The notes beneath the pieces were generated by a model, which searched no databases, was not told the origin of the DNA, and worked only from the letters and a program-made list of their open reading frames with translations. The position numbers and the translations under genes were made by a program. A stretch of DNA of 64,000 nt from Bin87 sp965203985 (GTDB lineage Bacteria; Chloroflexota; Dehalococcoidia; Lucifugimonadales; UBA3495), in the NCBI GenBank assembly GCA_965203985.1, contig CBDBDS010000002.1:757714-821713 (forward strand), read 5' to 3'. This document shows, in pieces, positions 17,931 to 27,093 of this stretch; the first letter of the stretch is position 1; each line of letters starts with the position of its first letter.

Positions 17931-18692
17931 ATGCCAGTGGAAATCGTCGGCTTCGCCAACGCTCTCGCCCGTTGCCTGGACTTCGAGGCGGTGGAACCGG
18001 CCGACCTGGAAACAGCCCTCTCGGACGCGCCCGAGCCCCTGGAACTGCGCTTCGTCGAGCCATCGGCCGACCCGCCCCTGATCCGCTCCGGCTCCGCGTT
18101 CACCCATCTCCTCTTTGTCCAGCACGGCACCGTGGTTCCCTGGCAGAATCCCCACTCCGAGCTTTCCGCTCCCTTCCTCATCGGTGAGCACGAGTTCCTC
18201 ACCGACGCCCAGCGGTGGGTCGCCAGCTACTCGGCCGTCACCGAGGCCATCGTCGTGGACATCCCCGTAGGCGTCATGCAGTTGACCCTGGACCGGATCC
18301 CCGGCGTGCGCGACCGCATGCACCAACTGGTGATGCGGCGCCTGGCGCGTTTCTACTGGACGTCGCTGGCCACCAGCGGCACCCCGGCCTCTCGCGTGGC
18401 GGCAGCCCTCGTCTCCCGCCTGGCCCTCATCGGCGATGACCACGGCCAGGACCGCACCATCGAGATCCGGCAGAAGGACCTGGTGCGCCTGACCACCATG
18501 TCCCGGTCCGCGGTCGCCGACGGGCTGACGGCGCTGGCGGCGGCAGAAACCATCCGCGTGGGCAACGAGCCCTCGGCGAGGTTTGCCGGAGTGGTGTTGG
18601 TCCCCGACGTCGACCATCTCAAGGACCACGCCTTTACCGAGGTGCGCGACCGGGCAATCCACCCCCTGCTTGCCCGACCTGACGACGAATGA
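17931..18692 (+). CDS. Crp/Fnr-family transcriptional regulator (copy 1)
   Basis: A 253-residue protein with GGGAGG ten bases before the ATG. Residues 10-140 form a cyclic-nucleotide-binding-like beta barrel (SAFTHLLFVQHGTVVPW, APFLIGEHEFL), followed by the long dimer helix (RMHQLVMRRLARFYWTSLATS) and a winged helix with recognition segment MSRSAVADGLTAL near 190-205. The GE...RxS cAMP-binding signature of true Crp is not evident, so any ligand may differ, and a cyclic oligonucleotide is conceivable. It is divergent from the kinase/phosphatase/vWA operon. A same-length paralogue (61439) is divergent from CBASS. Confidence 0.85.
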   Translation: MPVEIVGFANALARCLDFEAVEPADLETALSDAPEPLELRFVEPSADPPLIRSGSAFTHLLFVQHGTVVPWQNPHSELSAPFLIGEHEFLTDAQRWVASYSAVTEAIVVDIPVGVMQLTLDRIPGVRDRMHQLVMRRLARFYWTSLATSGTPASRVAAALVSRLALIGDDHGQDRTIEIRQKDLVRLTTMSRSAVADGLTALAAAETIRVGNEPSARFAGVVLVPDVDHLKDHAFTEVRDRAIHPLLARPDDE

Positions 18693-18898
18693 CCGGGAGC
18701 CGGGGGATGGCGGTTGATCCTTCAGCATTGCCTCACCACCGCCTCAGTAAGTCCTTGCGTGCCCAGGAGCTCACAGTGTGGCGGCAGCCGTTCCCGGTAG
18801 ACGGCCCCGTCCATGGACAATCTCGTGTGGCTGATGCTGGCCTGGCGGTCTGGTTCCACCGGAGCCAGGCAATCAAACTGAAATAAAAGCCCGAAAAA

Positions 18899-18955
18899 CA
18901 TTTATCGCGCATCTTTGATCCGCTGAAAACAGCCTCCGGAGACCCGCCCGTGACC
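18899..18955 (+). repeat. Copy of the recombinase leader
   Basis: TTATCGCGCATCTTTGATCC and the following CCTCCGGAGACCCGCCC closely match 7416-7476 upstream of the recombinase pseudogene. Here GTGACCACGG follows, the start of another recombinase copy that degenerates within about ten codons before the nucleotidyltransferase-HEPN gene. Confidence 0.6.
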
Positions 18956-19014
18956 ACGGTTGACAACCATATGCAGTCCATCCGCCGGCGTCCCGGCCGG
19001 CCGGAGAAGAGGCC

Positions 19015-19929
19015 ATGCCGCCGGTGAGACGGCACCGTATTGGCGATCAGCTGCCGGCCGTGATCCACCCTGATCCCGATCCGGCCGGAATTGCCCTCTG
19101 CCGGGACCTGGTTGCCCAGACCGACGCGGGGGTCGTCGTCCTCTTCGGATCGAGGGCCACTGGCGGCTGGGACGAGCAGTCCGACCTGGCCCTAATCATC
19201 ATCCATCCCGTTGCCGTTGCCGATGACAATGATCACAGTAAAGACCTGGGGCAGGCCTTGGCCGAACTCAGGGAGCGACACTACCCGGGTCATCGCGACT
19301 ACGACAGCCCCCATCGCGGCGTGGCGGATGGGTTAATGATCGAGACCCCGCAGAATTACCACGCCGGCCGCCGCACCCTGAACCACGTCGTCGTCCGGGC
19401 CGCCCGGGAAGGATGCATCTTCACCGGGGATCCTGGTGCCGAGGACAGCTACCGCCACGACCGAGACATCTCCAACGAGTGGGAGTTGGTGACCCTGGAA
19501 AGGATCAAGAGGGCGTCCGGGGAAGCCCATGACCAGAGCTACGTGCGCCGGTCCTGGCTGGATCGATCGCGGCGCAGGTCGGTCCTGAACACCATGCGCG
19601 GGCGAAACGCCCACGGGCTGCTCTGGAACTCTGGCGCGGCGCTTTTGTCCATCCTGGGCGTCATCTACCCCCGGGACTCGGTGGCGGAGATGTCCACCGC
19701 CATCACCCGCAACGACGCCGGCTGGAATCACCGGTTCCGGAGCGAGCTGGAACGCATCGACCAGTACGCTTACTGCGGGTGCGAGGTGGTGGTCACCGAT
19801 CCCATCGACGACGTCCCCGCCATGTGGCGTGATCTGGAAGTCGACCGGGACGCCCTGTGGGGGCGCATCCGCCAGCTCAGCGGTTACGACCTCCACGCCG
19901 TCCGCGAAAGTCCCTGCCCTGGACCGTGA
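19015..19929 (+). CDS. Fused MNT nucleotidyltransferase-HEPN protein
   Basis: A 304-residue protein. The N-terminal domain has the minimal nucleotidyltransferase signature LFGSRATGGWDEQSDLALI (Gly45-Ser46, Ser56-Asp57); the second catalytic Asp of the usual DxD is Ala. The C-terminal helical domain carries RGRNAH at residues 195-200, fitting the Rx4-6H motif of HEPN ribonucleases. MNT and HEPN usually form two-gene toxin-antitoxin pairs in which MNT modifies and silences HEPN. Here they are one polypeptide, and the altered MNT site suggests that it restrains HEPN by binding rather than catalysis. The gene sits between two broken recombinase copies, as cargo would. Confidence 0.72.
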   Translation: MPPVRRHRIGDQLPAVIHPDPDPAGIALCRDLVAQTDAGVVVLFGSRATGGWDEQSDLALIIIHPVAVADDNDHSKDLGQALAELRERHYPGHRDYDSPHRGVADGLMIETPQNYHAGRRTLNHVVVRAAREGCIFTGDPGAEDSYRHDRDISNEWELVTLERIKRASGEAHDQSYVRRSWLDRSRRRSVLNTMRGRNAHGLLWNSGAALLSILGVIYPRDSVAEMSTAITRNDAGWNHRFRSELERIDQYAYCGCEVVVTDPIDDVPAMWRDLEVDRDALWGRIRQLSGYDLHAVRESPCPGP

Positions 19930-19985
19930 ACCGCATTTCCCCGCGCGGATAACCCATATCACCCTTTCATCCCGACGGAGCCGTC

Positions 19986-20512
19986 ACGACCACCATCCCC
20001 GGCGATTACCGGATAGTTCCCCAGCAGCCTACGTCAGCGCCGGCGCTGGCTGCCACCGACCGGGGCGTGGCGTCGTCTCTGGAGTCGGTCCCCTCCGGGA
20101 ACACCCGCCGCACCTATGATACCCAGTGGCGGATCTTCATCGTTTGGTGCGACGAGGTGGGCCTCAGGTCGTTGCCGGCCGAGCCCCTCACCGTGGCCCG
20201 CTACCTGGCCGCCCGGGCCGGATCCGGAGCCAGCATCGCCACGTTGCGCCTGGCCACCTCGGCCATCTCAAAAGCCCACGAGTGGGCGAAGCTGGAATCG
20301 CCCTCCGCGAGCCGGCTGTGCACGCCTCTCAAAGCCCCGGTGCCACTCCTGGGCCTTCGCCTCCGACGTCCTGGCTACCGCCCGGCTCACCGCCGTTCAT
20401 TCCCACCAAGCGGCCGTGACGGCGAAGCAGGCGTCAGGGCTGGCCGGGTTTGACGCGGACTTGGTGGCAGTCCTCTCCGACGTGGGGCTTCGGCTCAAAG
20501 GCTCGATCATCG
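19986..20512 (+). pseudogene. Third recombinase copy, frameshifted and truncated
   Basis: The start codon appears mutated (ACGACCACC where copy 1 has ATGACCACC). The N-terminal half is well kept (NTRRTYDTQWRIFIVWC, then LPAEPLTVARYLAARAGSGASIATLR), and retains the C that copy 1 has lost. After SKAHEWAKLESP it breaks into several frames, and the last recognisable piece is FDADLVAVLSDVGLRLK near 20500. The catalytic domain is missing. 20513-20623 holds nothing recognisable. Confidence 0.75.
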
Positions 20513-20623
20513 CGCCGCCATCAGGTTGCGCGCAGACCTTTTCGACAAGCCCTTTCCTCGCGTTTTACACATCCGATTGTGCCCGTTCGGATAGTTCAGC
20601 GATATGCTGCAGTTGAGAGATGT

Positions 20624-21319
20624 CTACGGCGACCGTTTCGGGAACCATGGAGTGTCTTCTTCCAACCGGCCAATGTACCAATAGGCGATGCCTTGATCGT
20701 CTTCCAGCGGTGCGAACATTTCCCTCCACTCGTTAACGTAGAATCGTCCCCCTCGGGCTCCTTTGACCACAGCGATTTGATAAGCGACCCGTTCTGCGGC
20801 CGCGGAACCCACACAGTCACTCAACTTAACCGTTTCCAGGACGTTGCGCCGCGGTTCAGACGTGTATCTGATGTCCCTAGAGTCGGCTGTCAGAACATAC
20901 CTGATGCCAGGATGCGGCCCGTTCCACTGGTCCCCAGGTGCAAGGGGCTGTCCGTGAAGATCGACAGCTTCTCCACTGATAATGTTGCCTTCGAAGTTAA
21001 ATCGGAGCCGTCGATCGTACTCTTCATCCGCCAGGTAGCAAACCACGGTTTCCCGGCCCACCGGAACGACCACTTGGCCGTATTCGTTCAGGTAGAAAGG
21101 CCCATTGGGTTGGCCTCCTTCTGGAGCCTCTTTTTTTATGTGATTGACTATATTGACCAGACCATCGTGCTCTTCCGTGGTTAACAGCCACCGCTCGCCG
21201 TGAGGGGTTTGGTAAGTGAGAGAGACCACAGGTCTGCCACTCTCGGTGCGAATTGTATATCGGGCATCTTTTCCAACCGCACGCGGGCGATTGCCCATAA
21301 AACGTGAAAAGCAGGACAT
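20624..21319 (-). CDS. Orphan 231-aa protein, probable partner of the SF2 helicase
   Basis: The start MSCFSRFMGNRPR (21319) has AAGGAGG seven bases upstream. No known family is recognised. The protein has two similar segments: GPFYLNEYGQVVVPVG near residue 85 and GRFYVNEWREMFAPL near 200, each followed by a hydrophobic strand, so it looks like an internal duplication of a small beta domain. It lies downstream of the helicase at 22371-24533 in the same direction; before the IS5-family insertion the two were only about 95 bp apart. I infer a two-gene unit now separated by the element. Confidence 0.6.
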   Translation of the reverse strand: MSCFSRFMGNRPRAVGKDARYTIRTESGRPVVSLTYQTPHGERWLLTTEEHDGLVNIVNHIKKEAPEGGQPNGPFYLNEYGQVVVPVGRETVVCYLADEEYDRRLRFNFEGNIISGEAVDLHGQPLAPGDQWNGPHPGIRYVLTADSRDIRYTSEPRRNVLETVKLSDCVGSAAAERVAYQIAVVKGARGGRFYVNEWREMFAPLEDDQGIAYWYIGRLEEDTPWFPKRSP

Positions 21320-21483
21320 GACATTACCTCCTTCGTAGACATTCTGCGCTGTTGTCACCAGAGGATCTAAGAACCCCTAACAAAATGGGTTGCTAATCCA
21401 TAATCAGGCGGCTAATCTCGCGGTAAGACCGGACCGTAGCGGTGGGCTGGCGCCGTATCTGCGGCAGCGGGAGGGGGTGTCCG

Positions 21484-22318
21484 ATGGCGAAACCTTTGGT
21501 AAGCGACGAATTATGGGAGATCGTACAACCGCTGCTGCCGGCCCCCAAACCCCGGCGGTTCCGCAATCCGGGACGCCAGCGCATCGACGACCGCAAGGCG
21601 CTGACCGGCATTCTGTTCGTATTGAAGAGCGGCATTCCCCCGTATCAAGTACGGGGCAGGCTCTGGGAAATGCTGCCCCAGGAAATGGGATGCGGTTCGG
21701 GGATGACCTGCTGGCGTCGGCTGCGGGATTGGCAGCAGGCGGGAGTGTGGGCAAAGCTCCATGAAACGCTGTTGTCCAGATTGCACGGAGCGGACCAGCT
21801 GGACTGGTCACGGGCTTGCGTGGACAGCGCGTCGGTGCGTGCCGTGGGGGGCGGGGAAAAAGACCGGCCCCAATCCTACGGACCGAGGTAAGCCGGGGAG
21901 CAAGCATCACGTGCTCACCGAAGCCAATGGAACGCCGCTGTCGGCCATCCTGACCGGCGCCAATCGCCACGACGTGACGCAGTTGTTGCCCCTGGTGGAC
22001 GCTGTGCCGCCGGTGCGGGGTCAACGGGGCCGACCCCGTCGCCGGCCCCAGCGGCTGTACGCCGACCGGGCTTATGACTCGCGGCGGCATCGCCAGGAAC
22101 TGCGGGCGCGGCACATCGCGCCCGCCCTGGCCCGGCGGGGCGCCGAACACGGCAGCGGGCTGGGAGTGCACCGCTGGGTGGTGGAGCGGACCCTGGGATG
22201 GCTGCACCAGTTCCGCCGGTTGCGGGTGCGCTACGAGCGCCGCGCTGACATCCATGAAGCCTTCATGTCCCTGGGCTGTTCAATCATCTGCTTCCGACGA
22301 CTAACATCTTTTTGTTAG
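21484..22318 (+). CDS. IS5-family transposase in two frames
   Basis: The first frame starts MAKPLVSDELWEIVQPLLP at 21484 and ends at 21891; it holds the DUF4096-like region and the first Asp (ACVDSASV). The second frame, overlapping from about 21860, continues TGPNPTDRGKPGSKHHVLTEANGTPL with the other catalytic residues (LYADRAYDSRRHRQ and VERTLGWLHQFRRLRVRYE). The junction is GGGGAAAAAGACC. Going from frame one to frame two needs a +1 (or -2) shift, not the more usual -1, so this is either unusual recoding or a one-base deletion. A hairpin micro-repeat at 21638-21662 adds eight in-frame codons (PYQVRGRL) where relatives read GIPWE. Confidence 0.75.
21638..21662. repeat. Hairpin micro-repeat copy 1 (in IS5 transposase)
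   Basis: CCCCGTA-TCAAG-TACGGGG followed by CAGGCT. It is inserted in frame in the transposase between GIP and WEM, adding eight codons. Confidence 0.8.
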
Positions 22319-22370
22319 GGGTTCTAAGATGCCTCGGTGGCATGATGTTGTATTACCGCGCCGTCGACGG

Positions 22371-24533
22371 TTACCCATCGGGATAGAATTCGAGGTCACC
22401 ATCCAAGGACACTAAGAACCGGGGGATTCCTCCTTCCACCCAGAAAGCGTGTCCCAGATTGTTGACATGAACTTTGGTCAACCCACGATGATTGCGGCGC
22501 GCTTCGTTGACGGTTGCCAAAAGACGTTCGGCTTGTGTTCCCCCAGCATAAACCTCCCCGCCTCTGACTCGTTTTGCTATGCGACCACCCGCCCTAGCGC
22601 GATAGCGGAATTCCTGACTTGGAGTGACGGGCCCGGGGTAATGATCCCCCGGGAACAATTCTTCAACACTAATATTGTCCGGAATCATCGGTTCACGGGC
22701 AAAGTCAAATGGTTCACCCAGAATGCCTCCGTATAATGTTTTCCACACGCGGGTTGTGTCCTGAGCGAGTACTAGGATAGCTGCCTTTTTGGGAGTGATA
22801 CGGAATCGACCATATTGGCCTTTTAAACGACGCACCGTTTCAGGGACCTCTTGCGGATTGGCGGCTATCGTTCCCTCAAGGTTTGTCACGTTTCCATGGG
22901 TATCTGTTGTAAGTTCATCGCCAACGTAGCCCCCGGGATACTCGTCCCCAAAGGCCAGTCTGCTCAGGTCGATGGCGTCTTCGTCCGGGAGCGGGGACCG
23001 GGGGGGATTGTAAACTTCGTTGATCTCACCGAGTGCGTCTCGATAAAAATATCGGTTACGGTCTGCACCAATCAACTCTTCCCAGTTTTCTCTTTCGTAT
23101 ATTTGCTCATCCACGGTCTGACGCACATAGAGTACGCACACCCTAGATGCTTTGTGGTCTCCCGTACTGTCTCTGTGAACGCGCAATACTCGGCCAATAC
23201 TTTGAATCCGCTGGCGTGGCGAACTAGATGAGGCTACTATAATCCCAAGGTCTGCCTCAGGGACATTGAAACCTTCTATTAGCGAGCGCGCCGACACTAC
23301 CACCTGAGCATCACCGGATCGGAAGAGGTCTAGCGTCGCCTCACGTAGATCGGGTGAAAGCTTGCTGTGCTCCATGACAACAGGTAGTCCATCTTCCCTT
23401 AGAAGCCCGAAAAGTCGCACGACTTCGGATATGCTTTCGTGAAACAGAATGACCCGCGCCGCATCTCGATCTTCCAACGCTTCCTTTACCAATTGCCGAG
23501 CAGCCGCGACACGGTGTCCGGCCTCATACAACAATTGCTTCCTCCGGCTCGTATCGTTCATGAAGCGGTATGCGATGGCAGTGATATCCGATTGACCTCG
23601 CGTGCCCACCTTACTTGCCCACGCCAGCAGTTGGCCTCCGGACAATTTTCTGGCGGTTGGCGATGCAGCCTGCAACTCTCGTCTGGCGTCGGCGATCGAC
23701 CTGCTAAGCGTTTGGTAGCGCCCATCCTCTTCGGGAGACAGATCAACGCCAATATGATGGATCTCGAATGGGGGTAGTACGCCCAGTCGAATTGCTTCGG
23801 CATACGTCATTTCGTAAACGATGGGGCCAATCTGAATCCCCAACTTGGAAGCATTGTACTCGTTGAGGGAGGCCTCTTCGGTGAGGTCGTCACGTTCCGG
23901 AGTAGCCGACAACCCCAGGCTGTACTCTCGACCAGTCTCCAGTACGGCGGACATCGCCGGTGCTCCGGCTCGATGACACTCGTCAACTATCAGGAGTAGA
24001 TGCTGCCCTATTCCCAGGCTCTTGGCCATTGCGGGCAATTCCTTTCGAGCCGAGGCCAGCACGGCAACTACAACACGCCGTGTCTCGTCGAAGTTTTCCG
24101 AGTGCCCGCCGCCCATCCGCCCCACAGCGCATTCGGGCAGGTTGGAGCGTTCACGAAACACCTCAACCCATTGGTTCATCAACACAATGGTCGGGACAAC
24201 TATCGCTACGCGGAGGTCGGGATCCTCTCGCTGGAGTCGTTCGGCAATCGCGAGCGCAACCACAGTTTTCCCAGCCCCGGTAACCACCTTGATGGTCCCG
24301 CGCATACCGGCAGCGAACCAAGCGTGGCAAGCATCTCGCTGCCAGGGCGCCAATTGGATACCCTGAGTGAGCGCCCAGGTATCTGGCAGCGAATCTCGCC
24401 CTTCGTTTTCTCGCGCTTGATCGGCGGAAGTTACAGTTCCATCGGCTTCTGAATACTTCTCAGCCCACTCTACAAGTTTGAGTTGTTGCAGGGTAAGACG
24501 CTCACGGGGCGATAAACCCAAGTATTGTGTCAT
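22371..24533 (-). CDS. SF2 DEAH-type helicase (ResIII/Helicase_C)
   Basis: A 720-residue protein with GAGGGAG before its ATG. All main SF2 motifs are visible: Q-like IQLAPWQRDAC, Walker A VTGAGKT (85-90), Walker B VDECH near 184, SATPERDD near 211, and motifs V/VI ARSLIEGFNVPEADL and QRIQSIGRVLR near 420-452. The C-terminal 200 residues are of unknown type and end in HAFWVEGGIPRFLVSLDGDLEFYPDG, which could bind the partner. Lone helicases of this kind with a small unknown partner are common in defence loci. Its probable partner gene (20624-21319) is now separated by an IS5-family element. Confidence 0.85.
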   Translation of the reverse strand: MTQYLGLSPRERLTLQQLKLVEWAEKYSEADGTVTSADQARENEGRDSLPDTWALTQGIQLAPWQRDACHAWFAAGMRGTIKVVTGAGKTVVALAIAERLQREDPDLRVAIVVPTIVLMNQWVEVFRERSNLPECAVGRMGGGHSENFDETRRVVVAVLASARKELPAMAKSLGIGQHLLLIVDECHRAGAPAMSAVLETGREYSLGLSATPERDDLTEEASLNEYNASKLGIQIGPIVYEMTYAEAIRLGVLPPFEIHHIGVDLSPEEDGRYQTLSRSIADARRELQAASPTARKLSGGQLLAWASKVGTRGQSDITAIAYRFMNDTSRRKQLLYEAGHRVAAARQLVKEALEDRDAARVILFHESISEVVRLFGLLREDGLPVVMEHSKLSPDLREATLDLFRSGDAQVVVSARSLIEGFNVPEADLGIIVASSSSPRQRIQSIGRVLRVHRDSTGDHKASRVCVLYVRQTVDEQIYERENWEELIGADRNRYFYRDALGEINEVYNPPRSPLPDEDAIDLSRLAFGDEYPGGYVGDELTTDTHGNVTNLEGTIAANPQEVPETVRRLKGQYGRFRITPKKAAILVLAQDTTRVWKTLYGGILGEPFDFAREPMIPDNISVEELFPGDHYPGPVTPSQEFRYRARAGGRIAKRVRGGEVYAGGTQAERLLATVNEARRNHRGLTKVHVNNLGHAFWVEGGIPRFLVSLDGDLEFYPDG

Positions 24534-24709
24534 GTGCTCCCTCGACCAGGTCGTTCAATCGCCAGCGGCCTTCGACGAAGTCCACGCAGTCCTCACCGAG
24601 AGTCGCGCGGCCATCTCGCGCACCTAACCCATTTTATCTGATCCGTATCGTCTACGTCCATTCCTCAGGACAATGCCATATGATTGTGATAGGACCGTGT
24701 TCAGCTAAT

Positions 24710-24783
24710 TGAAGTCCCAGCCGGCCTTTTCCCGCTTGGCTTTGATCTCGACCTTGGCGGTGCGTTCCTGCTTGAGAAGGTTC
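24710..24783 (-). pseudogene. C-terminal gene fragment beside the IS630 element
   Basis: The minus strand reads ALNLLKQERTAKVEIKAKREK then AGWDFN and a stop at 24710. It has no start and abuts the IS630 end at 24792, so it is the tail of a gene cut by that insertion. I cannot name the family. The rest of 24534-24791 holds nothing else. Confidence 0.35.
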
Positions 24784-25108
24784 AGCGCTAGTACTCAGTC
24801 AAGGTTGGCAAGGCAGGGATAGAAGTGATGGAGTTTGGTTCTGGCATAGTCGGTACTGAACCGCCAGTTGATAAGTACGCACGCGGTGTTGCGCGGCGTT
24901 TCGTAAGCCGTAATGGCACGTTCCAGGGCGTCGGCATCGGGGTTTCTGCCTTTGAGACAGGCGCGGCTGAGCGCGCTGAATTCGATCCCACCCATGTTGA
25001 GCCAACTGACGTGCTTGGGTGTGTGGTGAAACTCCAGCGTTTCACGATGCGTCGGGCCCCGGCCGCCGGGAAGGTTTCGGAGAACGACGCCATACGGTGG
25101 GTGTTCAG

Positions 25109-25133
25109 AGCCTGCCCGATACTTGATACGGGG
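25109..25133. repeat. Hairpin micro-repeat copy 2 (in IS630 transposase)
   Basis: AGCCTG followed by CCCGATA-CTTGA-TACGGGG, with one arm degenerate. It encodes PVSSIGQA in frame between LDN and LNTH, the conserved DNxxxH region of IS630 transposases. Confidence 0.75.
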
Positions 25134-25505
25134 TTGTCCAGGACCATGCGGACCACGGACGCGTCGGGATAGACGGCGTCCACCAATTCCCCGTTCATCT
25201 GGGCGATGCACCACTGTCGCTTTTGCCAGGGCTTGAAGATGTATTGTGAGCCGGAGGCGCACCGTCTCATATGACAACGATTCCGCCACGCACAACTTCA
25301 CCAGCTTGTCGGCAAAGAGCCGCAGGGTCCAGTGGTCGCGTCCGTAGGGCGCGTCGCTGCACGCCAGGGCAATCAGGCGGGCTTCGCCCCGATCATCCAG
25401 CTTGCGGAAGCGGTTGGCCTGGGGAGGGTCGCGGAGTACGCCATCCAAACCTTCCATAGCGTACCGCCGCTTGGTGCGAAACACCGTGCGCGGCGACGTG
25501 TCCAC

Positions 25506-25530
25506 AGCCTGCCCCGTGCTTGACACGGGG
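25506..25530. repeat. Hairpin micro-repeat copy 3 (in IS630 transposase)
   Basis: AGCCTG followed by CCCCGTG-CTTGA-CACGGGG. Both arms differ from the other copies by one base and still pair, a compensatory change. This copy has one extra C at its edge and coincides with the frameshift. Confidence 0.8.
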
Positions 25531-25826
25531 GGCCGCCGCCACTTGGGACGTACTCCAACCCTCATCAGTCTTGAGCAGGATGCGCGTCCGACTGATGACC
25601 CGTGCCGAACTCCGGCCGCTGCGGATCAGCTTCCCCAGTTCAGACCGATCCGTCGCCGACAACTGTACCGTAAATTTCTCCTGAGAGATGGCGGCCGCAC
25701 CTTCCGCACCGCTGTTTCCAATCACCGTAGCAACCATGGCCCATCACGTCCTTCGTCTGCCAATGCACGTTTGAGTAAGTACTCGTTCGCCCAGAGAGGC
25801 ATCGGCGGTCCAGGGGTTCACGTTCA

Positions 25827-27005
25827 TCAGAACCCGATGGCCTTGCAATGGGACATGACCTGTCGTATGCCCGTGATGTCCCACTTGGCGATAGTGAACA
25901 CCGGCTGTCCGGGCCCTTTGATTGTCGCCGTCATTGCGGGTCTCTTGTCCTGGTCATCGAACGGGGCAGCGTACAGTTCACGTATCGCCATTCGTAGTTC
26001 CCCCAGCGACCCGGAGTTGATTTGAGTGCGGTCGGATAGCACGACCCAGTATCCGGTGATAGTGGCTTGGGGGGGCGAGCCGAATTTGGACCATTTATCA
26101 GGGACGATGCTTTCCAGATGGAAGTCGAGGTCGATGTGTATACTGCGGTGGTTCCGGTCACGGATCTGGTCAACCAGCATGGCAGGATCAGGGTCGGCAG
26201 CGAGATGCGACGCTCCTGTGCCGACAAACCACCGATCTGCCACCTTGTCCCAGATCTCATCGAGGTCTTCCTGCTCCCTGAGGGTCAACCGCAAGCCATC
26301 CACAAACTGGAGGAGGCCATCGGTGTATTCCAGCAGTGCGTAGTGGGGGATGTCCCGGTATTCGCTGAACGGGTCTCGGCTTGCGCTAGGTCGGTATGAC
26401 GACACGGCAGTGATGGGATGGTCGTGCCAGTCGATGTACATGGAGCGGCGTCCGCGGTGGTCGCACTCGTAGTTGAGCGTCGGCGCCCGTTCTCCGACTT
26501 CGTAATCCAGGGCATCGAGCTGGAACACGAACTTGTTCAGGTTGGCGTACTGTTTGTTCTCCATGCTCCAGGGGTGAAAATGCGACGTTTCCGGAGGCGT
26601 CGGCGTGGGAGTAGGGGCTACCGTTGGAGTTATGGTGGGCGGAGGCGTTGCGGTGGGCGCATCCGCCGTGCTGACGGTAGGAGATCCTGCCGGGGTCGGC
26701 ATGGCTACCGCAACCCGGGTTACCGGCACCTCTCGGGTGACCTCTACGGTCTGAGGGACTGCCACCTCACGAGTGACCTCGACGGTTTCCGAAACCACGA
26801 CAGTAACCGGAACTTCTTGCGTCACCGGCACCTGTCGGGTTACCTCTACGGTCTGCGGAACCGCCACGGTCACCGGCACCTCCTGAGTAACCGGCACCTC
26901 GCGCGTAACCTCTACTTCTTGAATTTCGGGCGGACCGGCGCATCCGAGGGCGGCAAGCAGCAGTGCCAGGCTGGTGGCGATGATCATTGTTTTGAGCAAC
27001 ACCAT
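25827..27005 (-). CDS. Lipoprotein with VEVTREVPVT repeats
   Basis: The chosen start MVLLKTMIIATSLALLLAAL (27005) begins the signal peptide, with lipobox ALGC and AAGGGG upstream; longer frames add an unlikely leader. After the Cys come about seven repeats of the type VPVTQEVPVTVAVPQTVEVT, a Thr/Pro stalk and a globular domain (about residues 150-392) with many His, Trp and Tyr. The Val/Thr repeat stalk is typical of surface lipoproteins in Chloroflexota. Function of the C-terminal domain is unknown. It follows the TlpA-like gene in the same direction, 88 bp away. Confidence 0.75.
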   Translation of the reverse strand: MVLLKTMIIATSLALLLAALGCAGPPEIQEVEVTREVPVTQEVPVTVAVPQTVEVTRQVPVTQEVPVTVVVSETVEVTREVAVPQTVEVTREVPVTRVAVAMPTPAGSPTVSTADAPTATPPPTITPTVAPTPTPTPPETSHFHPWSMENKQYANLNKFVFQLDALDYEVGERAPTLNYECDHRGRRSMYIDWHDHPITAVSSYRPSASRDPFSEYRDIPHYALLEYTDGLLQFVDGLRLTLREQEDLDEIWDKVADRWFVGTGASHLAADPDPAMLVDQIRDRNHRSIHIDLDFHLESIVPDKWSKFGSPPQATITGYWVVLSDRTQINSGSLGELRMAIRELYAAPFDDQDKRPAMTATIKGPGQPVFTIAKWDITGIRQVMSHCKAIGF

Positions 27006-27093
27006 GACCCCTTGAGTTGTGGTCAAAGGGTTGGCGGCACCGGTAGACCGGTAATCGATTGGTGTTGAAAACATTCGTGAAGCCTCTGGCAAC

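Larger units (their letters stand above)
21371..22324 (+). mobile_element. IS5-family (IS1031/IS427-like) insertion sequence
   Basis: The ends are matching inverted repeats: GAACCCCTAACAAAA on the left and its complement TTTTGTTAGGGGTTC on the right. The flanking TAA on both sides (21368-21370 and 22325-22327) fits the TNA duplication of this group. The element is 954 bp and lies between the helicase gene and its probable partner. Confidence 0.85.
24795..25737 (-). pseudogene. IS630-family transposase, frameshifted
   Basis: The N-terminus starts at 25737 (MVATVIGNSGAEG) with the HTH-type segment SRTRILLKTDEGWSTSQVAAA. Frame is lost at the micro-repeat at 25506-25530 and resumes as DTSPRTVFRTKRRYAMEGL. 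A second shift occurs after YETVRLRL. The catalytic part VVRMVLDN...LNTHRMASF is interrupted in frame by another micro-repeat, and the C-terminus TPKHVSWLNMGGIEFSALSRAC (with the catalytic Glu) lies in the first frame. It cannot make a functional transposase. Confidence 0.75.
24792..25781 (-). mobile_element. IS630-family element, decayed (copy 1)
   Basis: The ends are TACTCAGTCAA on the left and, read inward from the right, TACTTACTCAA, bounded by TA as expected for IS630. The 990-bp element encodes one transposase broken by at least two frameshifts and carrying two hairpin micro-repeats. Confidence 0.75.

Noticed and set aside
26690..26960. Short tandem repeats resembling a CRISPR
   Set aside because: They encode the VPVTQEVPVTV lipoprotein stalk and are in frame throughout.
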